Below are positions 42,601 through 53,252 of a stretch of DNA of 64,000 nucleotides, one piece after another. Source of the stretch: Proteles cristata cristata. Its lineage: Eukaryota > Chordata > Mammalia > Carnivora > Hyaenidae. Location of the stretch: positions 1,054,001 through 1,118,000 of the forward strand of contig JAESUZ010002395.1 in NCBI GenBank assembly GCA_017311185.1, written 5' to 3'. Positions within the stretch are counted from its first letter, which is position 1; every line of letters starts with the position of its first letter. A program made the translations under genes and the position numbers. The notes beneath the pieces are model-generated. The model searched no databases. It worked only from the letters and a program-made list of their open reading frames with translations, and had not been told where the DNA came from.

Positions 42601-42960
42601 ATGTTCATTGTGTAGGATTGTTCGGGCGCGGTGGCCAGCGTTTCGGGACTGACTAAGCAAACAACATGGAACACAAGAGCTTTTCACGTTCTCCTCGGGC
42701 GTGAGCCAGTCTCGCCCCACCTTGTCCTCTAGAAGGCTGGGTGCGGGTGACAGGCATTCGCAGTTGCCCGCCTTACATCACGGAAGCCAGGCGTTGTCAG
42801 TCAAGGTCGGATCAACCCATCACGGATGTTGTGATCGTCCGCTCAGCAGATGACAAACTGTCAGCAGGCGGGGAAAGGGGCAGGACGGAGACGAACCAGA
42901 GTGTCCGGCGCTCCGTCCCAGGCTGCTTAACGTTTGTGCCTCCGTGAATGCCATTAACGC
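42601..42960. promoter_or_regulatory. CpG-island-like block in unique sequence
   Basis: By hand count 27 CpG dinucleotides in 360 bases with about 57% G+C, an observed/expected ratio near 0.9. No SINE, LINE or LTR text is present, so the CpGs are not borrowed from a young repeat. Short motifs include an ETS-like acggaag at 42779-42785. Mammalian CpG islands of this size are often promoters or enhancers; no transcript or start site can be shown from sequence alone. A 78- and a 68-codon frame overlap it without recognisable homology. Confidence 0.6.
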
Positions 42961-43428
42961 TCATCCCTCTTGCCTCCCTGCTCTTCTGTAATGACCTCCC
43001 CCCACCCCACGAGGCCAGGAGAACATCTTTGAAATATCAGGCTCGTTTGCTAGCACCTTCTTTTGTGGATACTCTGCTCTTTGCACAGGGATCCACCTTG
43101 TCCTGCAGGCATTCTCTCCTTGTGGAAGTATGCAGGAGGCGTTAAAAAGCCACAGGGCAAGAATGCCCAATGGATGGATCATTTTCTGATGCTGAAATTT
43201 CTAGGACCCTCTGTGTGTGGTCATCATTGTATCTAACTACCTGGTGAGGTTCCAGACACACCACAGATAGTGATATTTGTTAAGTAAATAGATATAGCAA
43301 ATCAGGGTGTTTGTGTGTGGTGGTGGGGGGAGGGGGGCTGGGTGTGCATTTAATCTAGGCTGCTAAGCATGGCAGCTTTCACAAAGTAAAGGTTTACCCC
43401 CAATGATATGTTCTTTATTCTACTTCTC
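42961..43428. other. unique sequence with G-rich run
   Basis: Downstream flank of the CpG-rich block. A G-run (ggggggaggggggctggg) at 43325-43342 follows a GTGTGTGG patch. No repeat or gene recognised. Confidence 0.5.
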
Positions 43429-43441
43429 TGAAAGGATAATG

Positions 43442-43671
43442 TTTTTTTTTTAAACTTTTTTTAAAGTTTATTTATTTTGAAAGAGAGAGAAAGAGAGAGT
43501 GAAAACATGAAGGGGGGAGGGACAGAGAGACAGGGAGAGAGAGAATCCCAAGCAGGCTCCACACTCTCAACACAGAGCCTGATGCAGGGCTTGAACCCAT
43601 GAACCATGGGATCATGACCTGAGTCGAGACCAGCAGTTGGCCACTGAACCGACTGAGCCACCCAGACACCC
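43442..43671 (-). mobile_element. CAN-SINE, antisense
   Basis: aagtttatttattttgaaag, atcccaagcaggctccacac and gagccacccagacaccc. Extra bases gaccagcagttggcc sit in the head. Flanks tgaaaggataatg and tgagagggtgatg match at 10 of 13. Confidence 0.94.
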
Positions 43672-43684
43672 TGAGAGGGTGATG

Positions 43685-44014
43685 AATTTGTTCCAAGTCC
43701 TTTAACCTCTTTTGGGAAGACAAATGAGTAAACATAGTCACTATTATGCTTGTCTATTTTCTACCATAACAGGGCAGCTCAGTGAACAAAAATCTTTCTC
43801 AAGTTTCACTTATATTACAGACTTCATGAGTCTCTAATTTCCACTTGGAAATACATGTTTCCCAGGCAGTGAGAAACAATGGCTCATTTTTTGGCCTGGA
43901 GTCGGTTTCTCTTGTGGGTAGATAGAAAAAAAGGAAGCAGAGACATCAATATTCTACACTAGACCCTAGACCCTGCTTCCCCTTCATGGAGAACTGGGTG
44001 GCTGTATGTTAAAA
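43685..44014. other. unique sequence
   Basis: No repeat or gene recognised. Confidence 0.5.
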
Positions 44015-44028
44015 GTGTCAAGGCACTG

Positions 44029-44169
44029 GGCACCTGGGTGGCTCAGCCAGTTAAGTGTCTGACTTCAGCTCAGGTCATCATCTCATGGCTCGTGAGTTCA
44101 AGACAGCTCAGAGCCTGGAGCCTGCTTCGGATTCTGTGTCTCTTTCTCTCTCTGCTCCTCCCCTGCTAG

Positions 44170-44211
<42 letters not shown>

Positions 44212-44240
44212 AATAAAATTTTTAAAAAAATTGTTTTGAT
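44029..44240 (+). mobile_element. CAN-SINE with deletion in the tRNA-like part, exact TSD
   Basis: Head ggcacctgggtggctcagcc, then gtgagttcaagacagctcag: the segment ccccgcgtcgggctctgtgctg is missing. A long CT run precedes the tail. The 14-base duplication gtgtcaaggcactg is exact at 44015-44028 and 44241-44254. Confidence 0.95.
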
Positions 44241-44254
44241 GTGTCAAGGCACTG

Positions 44255-44814
44255 AGAAAGCTTTGTGTCCAATTTTGTCGTTTTACTGAAGGGGAAACAG
44301 CAGTTCTAAGAGACGAGGAATCCCGTTAGCCCATTAATAGAAATTGAGTCTTGTCTCCACACAGGGGGTGTAAGACTTTGTCCCATTACCTGGCATGGCA
44401 GTCCTCATCTGAAAGTTCTCCAATTTCTGTTCCAACCGAAGATTTCAAACACTGATGGAAGTGGTGTTCTAAACTTTCAGATTTCTGGAGGTGCGATGTG
44501 TTGTTGTTTCTTCTGGGTCACAGGAGACTGGGAAAGCTGAATGATTGGAGTGGCAGTAACGCAATTATGGATTTTCTGTCACGGCAAGATGTTAAGTCAA
44601 AAAAGCAAGTTGCAGAAAAGCGTATAGCAGTCAAGCCCATTCTGTGCATGTGAAGCTTAAAAAGGAATCTGAACTAAAGTTGTTAAAAACGGTTGCCCTG
44701 AGGAGTATGAGTGGGATTAGAAAGTGGAAACAGAGGGGGACTTTCTTAGTTTTCTGCTTGTTACTATTCTATTCTATTATTGTCACAGTGAAAATGTGAT
44801 CTTGTATTTCATGA
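44255..44814. other. unique sequence
   Basis: No repeat or gene recognised. Confidence 0.5.
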
Positions 44815-45072
44815 GTAACATGCTGAAAGGTACTTGAACTCGACAAAGGACTAGTATCTAGAATCCATAAAGAACTCTCAAAACTCAACAGTAAAAGCAA
44901 TAACCAGTCCAATTAGAAAATGCACGAAAGACAAGACAGACATTTCACTGCCACCCAGATGACAAGGAGCACAGGAAAAGATGTCCTATGTCATGAGACA
45001 TAAAAAAAAATTAGCACTATGATTCAATGTCATTACACAACTATCAGAGTGGCTTAAATAAAGATTAGTGAG

Positions 45073-45284
45073 GGGCACCTGGGAGGCTCAATCAGTTAAG
45101 GGTCCAACTTTGGCTCAGGTCATGATCTTGCAGTCCGTGAGTTTGAGCCCCGTGTCAGGCTCTGTGCTGACAGCTCAGAGCCTGGAGCCTGCTTCAGAGT
45201 CTGTGTCTCCCTCTCTCTCTCTGCTCATCCCCATCTCGTACTCTGTCTCTTTCTCTCTCTCAAAAATAAATAAACCTTAAAAAA
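45073..45284 (+). mobile_element. CAN-SINE, class S, in L1M
   Basis: Head ggggcacctgggaggctcaa, gctgacagctcagagcctgg and tail tcaaaaataaataaacc. Flanks aaagattagtgag and aaagaataatgga are a weak duplication. Confidence 0.94.
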
Positions 45285-45882
45285 AAGAATAATGGAAACA
45301 CCAAATTCTGACAAGGATTTGGAAAAATTGGGCTCCTTGGCTGGTCAGAATATATGATACGGCATAGCTGCACTGGAAAAGAATTTGCCAATTTCTTATA
45401 AAACTAAACGTCACGATCTAGTGATTGTACTCAAGTATTTATTCCAAATAAATGAAAACTTATGTTCACACAAAAATGAGTGTTCGTAGCAGCTTTATTC
45501 CTAAGCACTATGATCTGGAGACAGGCCAGAGGTTCTTCAGTGAGAGAGTAGTTCAGTGCCCTGTGGCACAAACGTACCATCAGATATTCTCGATACACGT
45601 GACACCTTGGGCAACTTTCCAGAGAATTACACTGAGGGAGAAGAGCCAATCCCAAAAGGTTACATAATGTATGATTCCATTTCTAGAAGAGTCTGAAAAG
45701 ACAAATTTTTGGAAATGTAGAACAGACCAGCGGTTGCCACAGGCAAGGGAGGAGGGCTGGGAGGGGTTGGTGTGGTTATAGAAAGGCAACACAGGAGTCC
45801 CTGTGGGAGTGAGAATGCTCTGCTCATTGATTATGGTCATACACACGTGAATTTCCATGTGATAAACCTGGAGACAGCTAGG

Positions 45883-46105
45883 GGCACCGGGGTGGCTCTG
45901 TCATTTGAGTGTCTAGCTCTTGATTTCATCTCAGGTCATGATCTCATGGTCCTGAGATTAAGCCCCATGTCAGGCTCTGTGTTAACAGCATGGAGCCTGT
46001 TTGGGATTCTCTCTCTCTCTCTCTCTCTCTCCCTCTCTCTCCTCTCACCTCTGCACCTCCCTCAACTTGCGCACATGCATGCTCTCGCTCTCAAAATATA
46101 TTTTT
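45883..46105 (+). mobile_element. CAN-SINE, class O, in L1M
   Basis: Head ggggcaccggggtggctctg, gattaagccccatgtcagg, gcatggagcctgtttgggat and a CT tract. The younger SINE entered its tail at 46105. Confidence 0.93.
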
Positions 46106-46325
46106 AAGGGGCGCCTGGGTGGCTTAGTCGGTTAAGCATCCAACTTTCGCTTAGGTCATGATCTCGCGGTTCGTGGGTTCGAACTCCACGTCAGGCTCTG
46201 TGCTGACTGCCAGCTCAGAGCCTGGAGCCTGTTTCAGAGTCTGTCACTCCCTCTCTCTCTGACCCTCCCCTGCTCATGCTGTCTCTCTCTCCTAGAAATA
46301 AATAAAACATTTTTTAAAAAGTCTA
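46106..46325 (+). mobile_element. CAN-SINE, class Y, in the tail of another SINE
   Basis: Head ggggcgcctgggtggcttag, atctcgcggttcgtgggttc, ctgactgccagctcagagcc and tail cctagaaataaataaaac. The 15-base duplication tcaaaatatattttt is exact at 46091-46105 and 46326-46340. Confidence 0.96.
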
Positions 46326-46612
46326 TCAAAATATATTTTTTAAAAAACTGAATATGGCTAAGTACACACACAGTACAAGTAAAACTGGGATATCCAAATA
46401 AGGTTAGCAGACTGTCAGTATCAATGTCAATATCCTGATTGTGGTGTTATGCTATGGTGCTGTAAGAAGTTTTCATGGAGGAAAACCGGGTAAAGGATTC
46501 GTGGAATCGCTCTGTATCGTTTCTTACAACTACATCCAAACCCACACTTTTCTCAATAAAACTTTCTATTTAAAAAAGGAAAAAAGAACTGTAACATGTT
46601 GAAGCACTTTTT

Positions 46613-46770
46613 AAATGTTTATTTTTGAGAGAGAGAGAGAGAAAGTGGGGGAGGATCAGAGAGAGAGGGCGACAGAGGATCCAAAGCAGGCTCTGAGCTG
46701 ACAGAGGCCAGCCCGATATGGTGCTTGAGCCGAAGTGTTCAACTGACTAAGCTACCTACCCAGGCACCCC
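46613..46770 (-). mobile_element. CAN-SINE, antisense, shortened
   Basis: aatgtttatttttgagagag, tgagctgacagaggccagcc and aagctacctacccaggcacc; the head has a deletion around the B box. Flanks tgaagcacttttt (46600) and tgaagcatttatt (46771). Confidence 0.92.
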
Positions 46771-46783
46771 TGAAGCATTTATT

Positions 46784-46991
46784 TTTTTTATTTTTATTTT
46801 GTTTTAAAATCTTTAATGTTTATTTTTGAGAGAGACTGAGACAGAGTGGGAGCAGGGGAGGGGCAGAGAGAGGAGACACAGAATCTGAAACAGGCTCCAG
46901 GCTCTGAGCTGTCAGCATAGAACCCACGAACAGTGAGATCGTGACCTGAGCTGAAGTTGGTCGCCTAGCCCACTGAGCCACCCAGGAGCCT
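46784..46991 (-). mobile_element. CAN-SINE, antisense, with internal deletion
   Basis: ctttaatgtttatttttgag, ctgagctgtcagcatagaac then directly ccacgaacagtgagatcg: the gagcccgacgcggggctcgaa section is gone. The next flank, tgaggcattttaa at 46993, is a third version of the same target. Confidence 0.93.
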
Positions 46992-47224
46992 CTGAGGCAT
47001 TTTAATACATCGGTCAACTCCTGCCTGTAGAGCCGGGGGCAGAGGGTGGCTACCAGCCCGTTCCCTGCTTCTAGAGGAAGAGACATCCTGTCCGCTGGAG
47101 ACACCACCCTCCCAGACAGGTTTACCTTGTTCTCTTCCCACGCACCAATGGGAAAACAGGGGCTGTTATCACCCCAATGAATTACTTTCTATCACCATAA
47201 AGTCTGACTGTGGTCTAGATCTAC
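46992..47224. other. unique sequence
   Basis: No repeat or gene recognised. Confidence 0.45.
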
Positions 47225-47430
47225 ATCAGAGGCTCTTGGCCCTGACTGCACATTAGACTCGCCCACGGCAAACTAATGTGCTTCCATAACCTACCTGTTC
47301 CAGCGCCCCAGCCCAACTGGACTGGTGAAAGCTGAGTCTTGGCGGTGAGCTCTTGACACAGCTTTTCGTTTGGTGTTTAAGCTGATAATTGTAATGTGCC
47401 ACCAAGATTGAGACCCACCCCTCTGGCTCA
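47225..47430 (+). mobile_element. MER5-type hAT element
   Basis: tcagaggctcttggccctga, ctgcacattagactcgccc and taattgtaatgtgccaccaa with ttgagaccca form the two inverted ends and body of a MER5-like copy. Confidence 0.75.
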
Positions 47431-47464
47431 AAGTGGTTAGCATGGCGATGGTTCATAAAGCACC

Positions 47465-47643
47465 AGCCCACGGCCAACTGGCTGGCTCAGTAGGCATCCG
47501 ACTTTGGTTCAGGTCATGATCTCAAGATTCGTAGGTTCGAGCCCCTTGTCAGGCTCTGTGCTCTGTCCCCCACTCTCACTCTCTCTCTCAAAACTAAATA
47601 AATATTAAAAAAGAAATTAAAATAAAAATTAAAAACTAAAAAA
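47465..47643 (+). mobile_element. CAN-SINE, strongly deleted
   Basis: ggctggctcagtaggcatcc, gttcgagccccttgtcagg and gtgctctgtcccccactctc: body section and part of the head are lost. Flanks ataaagcacc at 47455 and 47644 are identical. Confidence 0.9.
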
Positions 47644-47653
47644 ATAAAGCACC

Positions 47654-49573
47654 CTAGGTCCCCATTTCTCACTGTCGCAGGCTATACTTCTGGGGTCAGA
47701 GGGCTGTGTTTTTAGAGGTTCGTCTCCTGTCTGCACCGAAAGCTGATACTTAGTGTGTCACCTCGGGAAGAAGGGTACTCAAGGGCAGGCTGGTGGCTGA
47801 GTTCTAGAACACATGCAGGCATGCTTTGTATCCTCCAGGCTTTGTTCTTGGCAGAGTTTCTCCACACGTGGCTGGGGCTGACAGTTTCCTGTGCCGGCTG
47901 CTTCTGAGGCTGCTAAGAGACTGAGCAGACTGTGGGCAGAGCCCTTGAGGACCTGGGAGGGGAAAAGAGGCAGAGGTCCTCGACATGACAAAGCCTTCTT
48001 GGGCCTCGCTCAGCCTCCAGCTGAAAGCCTATAGTCATTCTTCACCGTCTCTCGGATCTGGCTGACTTTAGGGAGGCAAGCGGGTGCTGGGGATTAATCT
48101 CCGTGTCTTCAGAGCAGAAAAGACATTGGGAATTTAGTGCCTCCCTGCAGCATACCCCTGGTTAGGGTACTCACTTCCAAACACCCCCAGAGACCACGTG
48201 AAAGGAAAACCCATTTAAAATCTCCTGCACATGCATTGCATCGCATCCAGCAGTCATTAGCATCTGGAAGGCAAACAGAGCTCTGAAAAGCTCTGCCTGA
48301 TTATATCATAAGTACCACAAGAATTTCTCGAATAACCCAAACAAATTCCACAGACTCTGCCAGACACCAAGCAGAGGGATTTCTGCTTTCTGGCCATTGC
48401 TGGCCATTTGTGCTCCACCACCCCCCAACCCACCCCCCCACTGTTATTTTTGAATTCCAGACATTTTCTTGATTGTTCTAGAGAACAGCAAAGTTCGCTT
48501 CTCCCTCAATCCAACTGTGTCCCGTTATCCACGCTTGTCACCTTTGGATTCTGCCCCTAGGTTGCTGATAGGGATCCATTCGTCAATACCCAAAAAGCCA
48601 CATGCTACTTGACCCCGGATTCATTGTGTTTATAGAATCCCAAGTGCGGCCATTGAACAAGATGCTCTTTGTCTACGAGCCAAGGTCGTTTTAGCGGGTC
48701 CTGTCCTGTTTAATGTCTGTGTTCATTTGGAGCACAGAGGAATGTAAATCATTTTCTCGCATCTATTTTCTTTATTTGCCACTCCTGCAGAGAGACCTCT
48801 CTGAGAAGTCATTGTCAAGAGAAACAAAAGATGGAAAAGGCAAAGCTTCGGGCGCCCTGCGGGTTGCTACTGTCTGGGCTTGCAGGCATATGCTGCCAGA
48901 TTCCAGGAGGGCCCCCGGCTGGGACCTTCTCTGCCTCCATTCTTAACTCCTTCCTCTTCTTTCCTCTCTCCTCTGGTCTTGACTCAACGTGAAGACGCTG
49001 GTTATGTTTTCCATAAGGCAGTTCCAAGCCTATGTGAAATATCAGATGAGTGTGTAGCAGAGTTCTGCTTTTTTTTCCCCTCTTTAGATCAGAGGCGCTC
49101 AGACCTTAAGATAAAACCTGTAAGGTCAGACTCAACTGTGTCTGTGTGACCAAGACCCAGTAAAAATTCTGGACACAAAGGCTCTGCTTTTGTTGGCACT
49201 ACCTTGTGTGTATTGTGACGCATTGTTGCCTGAACATATCATCGCTATTCAAGTTCACTGGGAGTGGACAAATGGAAACACCATTCAGGGGCCTCTCCAA
49301 AGACTGCCCCATGTGCCTCTTTCATTCTAACAAACCACTGCCACAAATATACTGCTGCCAGTGAATTCTGAGTCCTCCCAGGGAATGATCAACCCTGAGA
49401 CCCCTGAACTCGCAATTGTGGTCGGAAGTGGTCTTGGGGATTTCCTTAACTTTGCAGCTCTTGTTAATAATTGTTAATAATCCTGGGAAAGTAAGATGAA
49501 CTTTCTTCTGGTCTTCCGTTAGCTCATCTGGAAAGTGAGGACATGATTATATCTGACCCGTTGGCCCTCATGT
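47654..49573. other. longest interval without a recognised repeat
   Basis: About 1.9 kb with no SINE, LINE, LTR or MIR text I can identify, in a window where SINEs average about one per 900 bases. A C-run (caccccccaaccc) lies near 48418-48440. Open frames up to 89 codons exist on both strands; none has a recognisable domain or exon-like borders. Confidence 0.5.
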
Positions 49574-49586
49574 AAAGAATCACGCA

Positions 49587-49810
49587 GAGGCGCCCGGGTG
49601 GCTTAGTCGGTTAAGCGTCCGACTTTCGCTCAGGTCATGATCTCGCGGTTCGTGGGTTCGAGCCCCGCGTCGGGCTCTGTGCTCACTGCCAGCTCAGAGC
49701 CTGGAGCCTGTTTCAGTCTGTGACTCCCTCTCTCTCTGACCCTCCCCTGCTCACGCTGTCTCTCTCTCTCTCTCTCTCCTAGAAATAAATAAAACATGAA
49801 AAAAAAAAAA
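49587..49810 (+). mobile_element. CAN-SINE, class Y, exact TSD
   Basis: A box tggcttagtcgg, B box gggttcgagccccgcg, CpGs intact, tail cctagaaataaataaaac and A-run. The 13-base duplication aaagaatcacgca is exact at 49574-49586 and 49811-49823. Confidence 0.97.
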
Positions 49811-49827
49811 AAAGAATCACGCAACTA

Positions 49828-50000
49828 GGGTGCATGGGTGGCTCAGTTGGTTGAGCGTCCCGACTCTTGATTTCAGCTCAGGTTGTGATCCCTGGGTTGT
49901 GGGATCAAGCCTGGCATTGCATTCTCCCTCTTATAAGCTTAAGATTCTCCCTTTCTCTCTCTGCCCCTCATCCCGGCTCTCTCTCAAACTTAAAAACGAA
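49828..50000 (+). mobile_element. CAN-SINE, class O
   Basis: Head agggtgcatgggtggctcag, gggttgtgggatcaagcctg, ttataagcttaagattctcc and a short tail ctcaaacttaaaaacg. Confidence 0.9.
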
Positions 50001-50114
50001 AACAGCAACTAAAACAATGGATTTAAAAGCACTTTGTGAACCATTAGACAGTTTGTCAGTGAAAAGGAGTATTATTGTCATAGTTGCATGCTGTTCCACA
50101 GAGTTCCAGGTAAG

Positions 50115-50300
50115 AGCATGACCGTAGAGAGGAACAGTCCAGACTTCGGAGTCAGCCCGATTTGCCTTTGATCCCCATGTTTACCAATTACTGCGGCTGC
50201 TCAACCTCGACCTTTTCACAGTCCTCATCTACAAAATGGATGTAATAATATTTAGTTCATACAGCTGTTTCAAGAACTTAAAAGACTCAAGGACACAACA
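50115..50300 (+). mobile_element. MIR SINE
   Basis: acagtccagacttcggagtc, cacagtcctcatctacaaaa and tggatgtaataatatttag follow the MIR order. Confidence 0.78.
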
Positions 50301-50306
50301 CTTACA

Positions 50307-50805
50307 CAGATGGTCCTCAACTTACAAGGGCTTGACTTCTGAGTTTTCAACTGTACGTTGGTGTGAGGGCACTACATGTTCAATAGAAGCCATACTTCAG
50401 ATTTTGAATCTTGATCTTTTCCCGGCTAGCGATATGGGGATGGTAGTCTCTTGTGATCCTGGGCAGCAGCAGCGAGCTGAGGGCACAGGCAGCCACTTCA
50501 TCACAAGAATAAACAGCCAGGACGATTAGAACCATTCTTCACTGGACCACCATCTGTTTTCCCCTTTCAGGACAGTTTTCAGTACATGATACAAGGTAGT
50601 CAGCACTTGATGATAAAGTGAGCCTTGTGTTAGATGATGTTGCCCAAGTGTAGACTGATGTGTTCTGAGCATGTTTAAGGTAGGTCGGGGTGAGCTATGA
50701 TGTTTCGTAGGTTAGGTGTATTAAATGTATTTGGACCTTCAATATTTGCGACATTGATGGGTTCATCACGATAGAACCTCATTGTAAGTCAAGGAAGATG
50801 TATAG
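50307..50805 (+). mobile_element. non-autonomous DNA transposon with inverted ends
   Basis: Left end cagatggtcctcaacttaca and the complement of the right end (acatcttccttgacttacaa) are imperfect inverted repeats. Interior text tcttttcccggctagcgata and aggttaggtgtattaaatg is that of a dispersed mammalian family that I recognise but cannot name safely. The 97-codon frame at 50236-50529 is a shadow. Confidence 0.65.
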
Positions 50806-50828
50806 TTATTATTGTGATGATTATTATG

Positions 50829-51035
50829 TTTTCTTTTTTTTAATGTTTACTATTTTCAGAGAGTGAGAGACAGGGAGCAGGTGGGAAGAGGGGCAGAGAG
50901 AGAGGGAGACACAGAATCCGAAGCAGGCTCCATGCTGTCAGCACAGAGCCTGACGTGGGGCTCAAACTCATGAATGGGAGATCATGATCTGAGCCGCAGT
51001 AGGATGCTTACCTGACAGAGCCACCCAGGCACCCC
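50829..51035 (-). mobile_element. CAN-SINE, antisense
   Basis: atgtttactattttcagaga, ctccatgctgtcagcacaga and gagccacccaggcacccc. Flanks atgattattat and atgattattac. Confidence 0.94.
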
Positions 51036-51197
51036 ATGATTATTACTTCTGATCACTCCTATTCCATTGACTAACCAGCTGTGGGCATGGGGCCATGGCA
51101 ATGGGGATACATTGTCATATTTTTGCATAAAACTCAACACGTCATTTCTCTTTGCTTCACAATATTATTATGGTACGGGTTAGTAAGTTATTGTTTT

Positions 51198-51392
51198 ATT
51201 TTTCGACGTTCATTTCTTTATTTTGGGAGAGAGAGAGCATGAGTAGGGGAGGGGCAGAGAGAGAGGGAGAAAGAGAATCCCAAGCAGGCTCCACACTGTC
51301 AGCACAGAGCCTGATGCAGGACTCAAACCCATGAACCGTGAGATCATGACCTGAGCCAAAATCAAGAGTCAGACACTTAACCTAGGTGCCCA
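51198..51392 (-). mobile_element. CAN-SINE, antisense, head deletion
   Basis: gttcatttctttattttggg, caagcaggctccacactgtc and acacttaacctaggtgccc: the gactgagccac part is missing. Flanks agtaagttattgtttt (51182) and agtaggttattgtttt (51393) match at 15 of 16. Confidence 0.94.
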
Positions 51393-51408
51393 CAGTAGGT
51401 TATTGTTT

Positions 51409-51706
51409 TTAGAATACTAAGTAGCTACATATATTAATATAGTGAATAGAACTTCAAAACTCTAATTTACCAGTAAGTTATAATCAGGATTGCATTTTAT
51501 ATGTCAGTTTGGTTTTATTTAAGTATGTATATTAATTGTTGGGTTATTTGTTGATTAAGGTGCTAATATTCCTCTTCACTGTACTCATGATTAGGAGTGG
51601 ACTCTAACAAGAACTCATACAATCATATATTAAAAACAGGCATAGAAATCAGAACAGGGTTGGAGAAAATAGTGCAAGGCGGATACGTTTAAGAATAGCT
51701 CTAACA
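51409..51706. other. AT-rich unique sequence
   Basis: No repeat or gene recognised. Confidence 0.45.
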
Positions 51707-51906
51707 CTGAAGGTGCCTAGGTGGCTCAAATGGTGAAGCATCTGACTCTTGATTTCCACTCAGGTCATGACCTCACAGTTCCTGAGTTCGAGCTCCACAT
51801 TGGACTCTGCGCTGACAGTACAGAGCCTGCTTGGGATTCTCTCTCTCCCTCTCTCTCTGCTCCTCTCCCACTCACACTGCCTCTAAATAAACATTTTAAA
51901 AAATAG
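51707..51906 (+). mobile_element. CAN-SINE, class O
   Basis: Head gaaggtgcctaggtggctca, gagttcgagctccacattgg, gctgacagtacagagcctgc and tail ctctaaataaacatttt. Confidence 0.92.
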
Positions 51907-51971
51907 GGTTTCCTTCTTCCCTGTAATGATTTGTCAGTGCTTCTTGTGCTCTTCCCCTTTTTTCCACTCTT

Positions 51972-52204
51972 TTTTTGAATTTCTTTTTTATATATATATT
52001 TTATTTATATCTGAGAGAGAGAGAGAGGCAGAGTGAGCAGGGGAGGGTCAGAGAGAGAGGGAGACACAGAATCCAAAGCAGGCTCCGGGCTCTGAGCTAC
52101 TTGTTAGCACAGAGCCTGATATGGGGCTGGAACTCACGAGCTATGAGATCATGACCTGAGCCGAAGTCAGACGCTTAACTGACTGAGCCACCCAGGTGCC
52201 CCCG
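51972..52204 (-). mobile_element. CAN-SINE, class I, antisense, exact TSD
   Basis: ttttatttatatctgagaga, gcaggggagggtcagagaga and gagccacccaggtgcccc. The 12-base duplication ttttccactctt is exact at 51960-51971 and 52205-52216. Confidence 0.95.
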
Positions 52205-52216
52205 TTTTCCACTCTT

Positions 52217-52720
52217 GACTCCTCTGAGGAGTTAGCACTGTCTTCCCCTGAAGGATACCTGAGATACGCTTTTCAACAACCAACATTCCATTCCATTTTG
52301 TTTTAAGGAGTTGAAATCTGAATGGAAAGTGACATTTTGATATCATTGCCAGGACAGCCTTACCAAAATGGGGGCCTAAAACACAGTTTCTTTTTTGTTT
52401 TGTTTTTCTAATGACCGTGTGTAAAACAGGACCTCCGCATGGGTGTGAAAGAGTGTATGGAGAGATCTGTTTCCACATGTCTCTTCACTACTTCCAGCTT
52501 CTGTCTCAGCCTCTCCACCCCAGAGCCCCACCTCTCTCGGGTTCACCTCATTCATGAGTGGTACCCTATTCTTCTTCCCCCTATCTCTAAGCCCTTCTGT
52601 CTTTTCTGAGATTCACCCACTCTTGACTCCCACCCTTTTCTCTGGGGCTCCCTATCTCTCACTCCTACTTTAACAGCCATCAGGAGCTAGGGAGAAGTGG
52701 CATGCCACACCCCTTTAAAA
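52217..52720. other. unique sequence, pyrimidine-rich second half
   Basis: 52480-52680 is strongly C+T rich on the plus strand without periodic repeat. No gene recognised. Confidence 0.5.
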
Positions 52721-52732
52721 ATGACCACTGGA

Positions 52733-52934
52733 GGGGCGCCTGGGTGGCTCATTCACTTAACCGTCTGACTTCAGCTCAGATCATGATCTCACAGTTCATG
52801 GGTTTGAGCTCCACGTTAGGCTCTGTGCTGACAGCTCAGAGCCTGGAGCCTGCTTCAGAGCCTGTGTCTCCCTCTCTCTACCCCTCCCCTGCTTGTGCTC
52901 TGTCTCTCTCTCTCAAAAATAAACATTAAAAAAA
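52733..52934 (+). mobile_element. CAN-SINE, class S
   Basis: Head ggggcgcctgggtggctcat, gctgacagctcagagcctgg and tail ctcaaaaataaac. Short flanks cactgga recur at 52727 and 52941. Confidence 0.95.
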
Positions 52935-53031
52935 GAAAAACACTGGAAAAGGCACACAGCTTCTTTTTATAGTCTGTTAACCACACTGGAATGACATGAT
53001 CATATCTAGCTACAAAGGCCTTTATTGTAGG

Positions 53032-53234
53032 GGTGCCTGGGTGGCTTAGTCGGTTGAGCATCCGACTCTTGGTTTTGGCTCAGGTTGTGATCTTGTGGTT
53101 CATGGGTTTGAGCCCTACATGGGGCTCTGTGTTGGCCTAAGAAGCCTGCTTAGGATTCTCTCCTCTTTCTCTCTGCCCCTCCCCCACTGGTCCTCACGTT
53201 CTCAGAATAAAAAAATAAACTTAAAAAAGGAAAA
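53032..53234 (+). mobile_element. CAN-SINE, class O
   Basis: Head gggtgcctgggtggcttagt, gggtttgagccctacatgg, aagcctgcttaggattctct. Flanks at 53014-53031 and 53235-53252 (aaaggcctttattgtagg against aaaggtcttcagtgtagg) match at 14 to 15 of 18. Confidence 0.94.
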
Positions 53235-53252
53235 AAAGGTCTTCAGTGTAGG

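Larger units (their letters stand above)
44815..46575 (+). mobile_element. L1M, 5' truncated, with complete 3' end, opened by three SINEs
   Basis: ORF2 remnants (ccataaagaactctcaaaac, cacaactatcagagtggct, tgttcgtagcagctttattc, gattccatttctagaagag) run into a 3' UTR (caagggaggagggctgggag, gtggtgttatgctatggtgc, ttctcaataaaactttcta) with an A-rich end. Reading frames are lost. SINEs lie at 45073-45284, 45883-46105 and 46106-46325. Confidence 0.85.
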
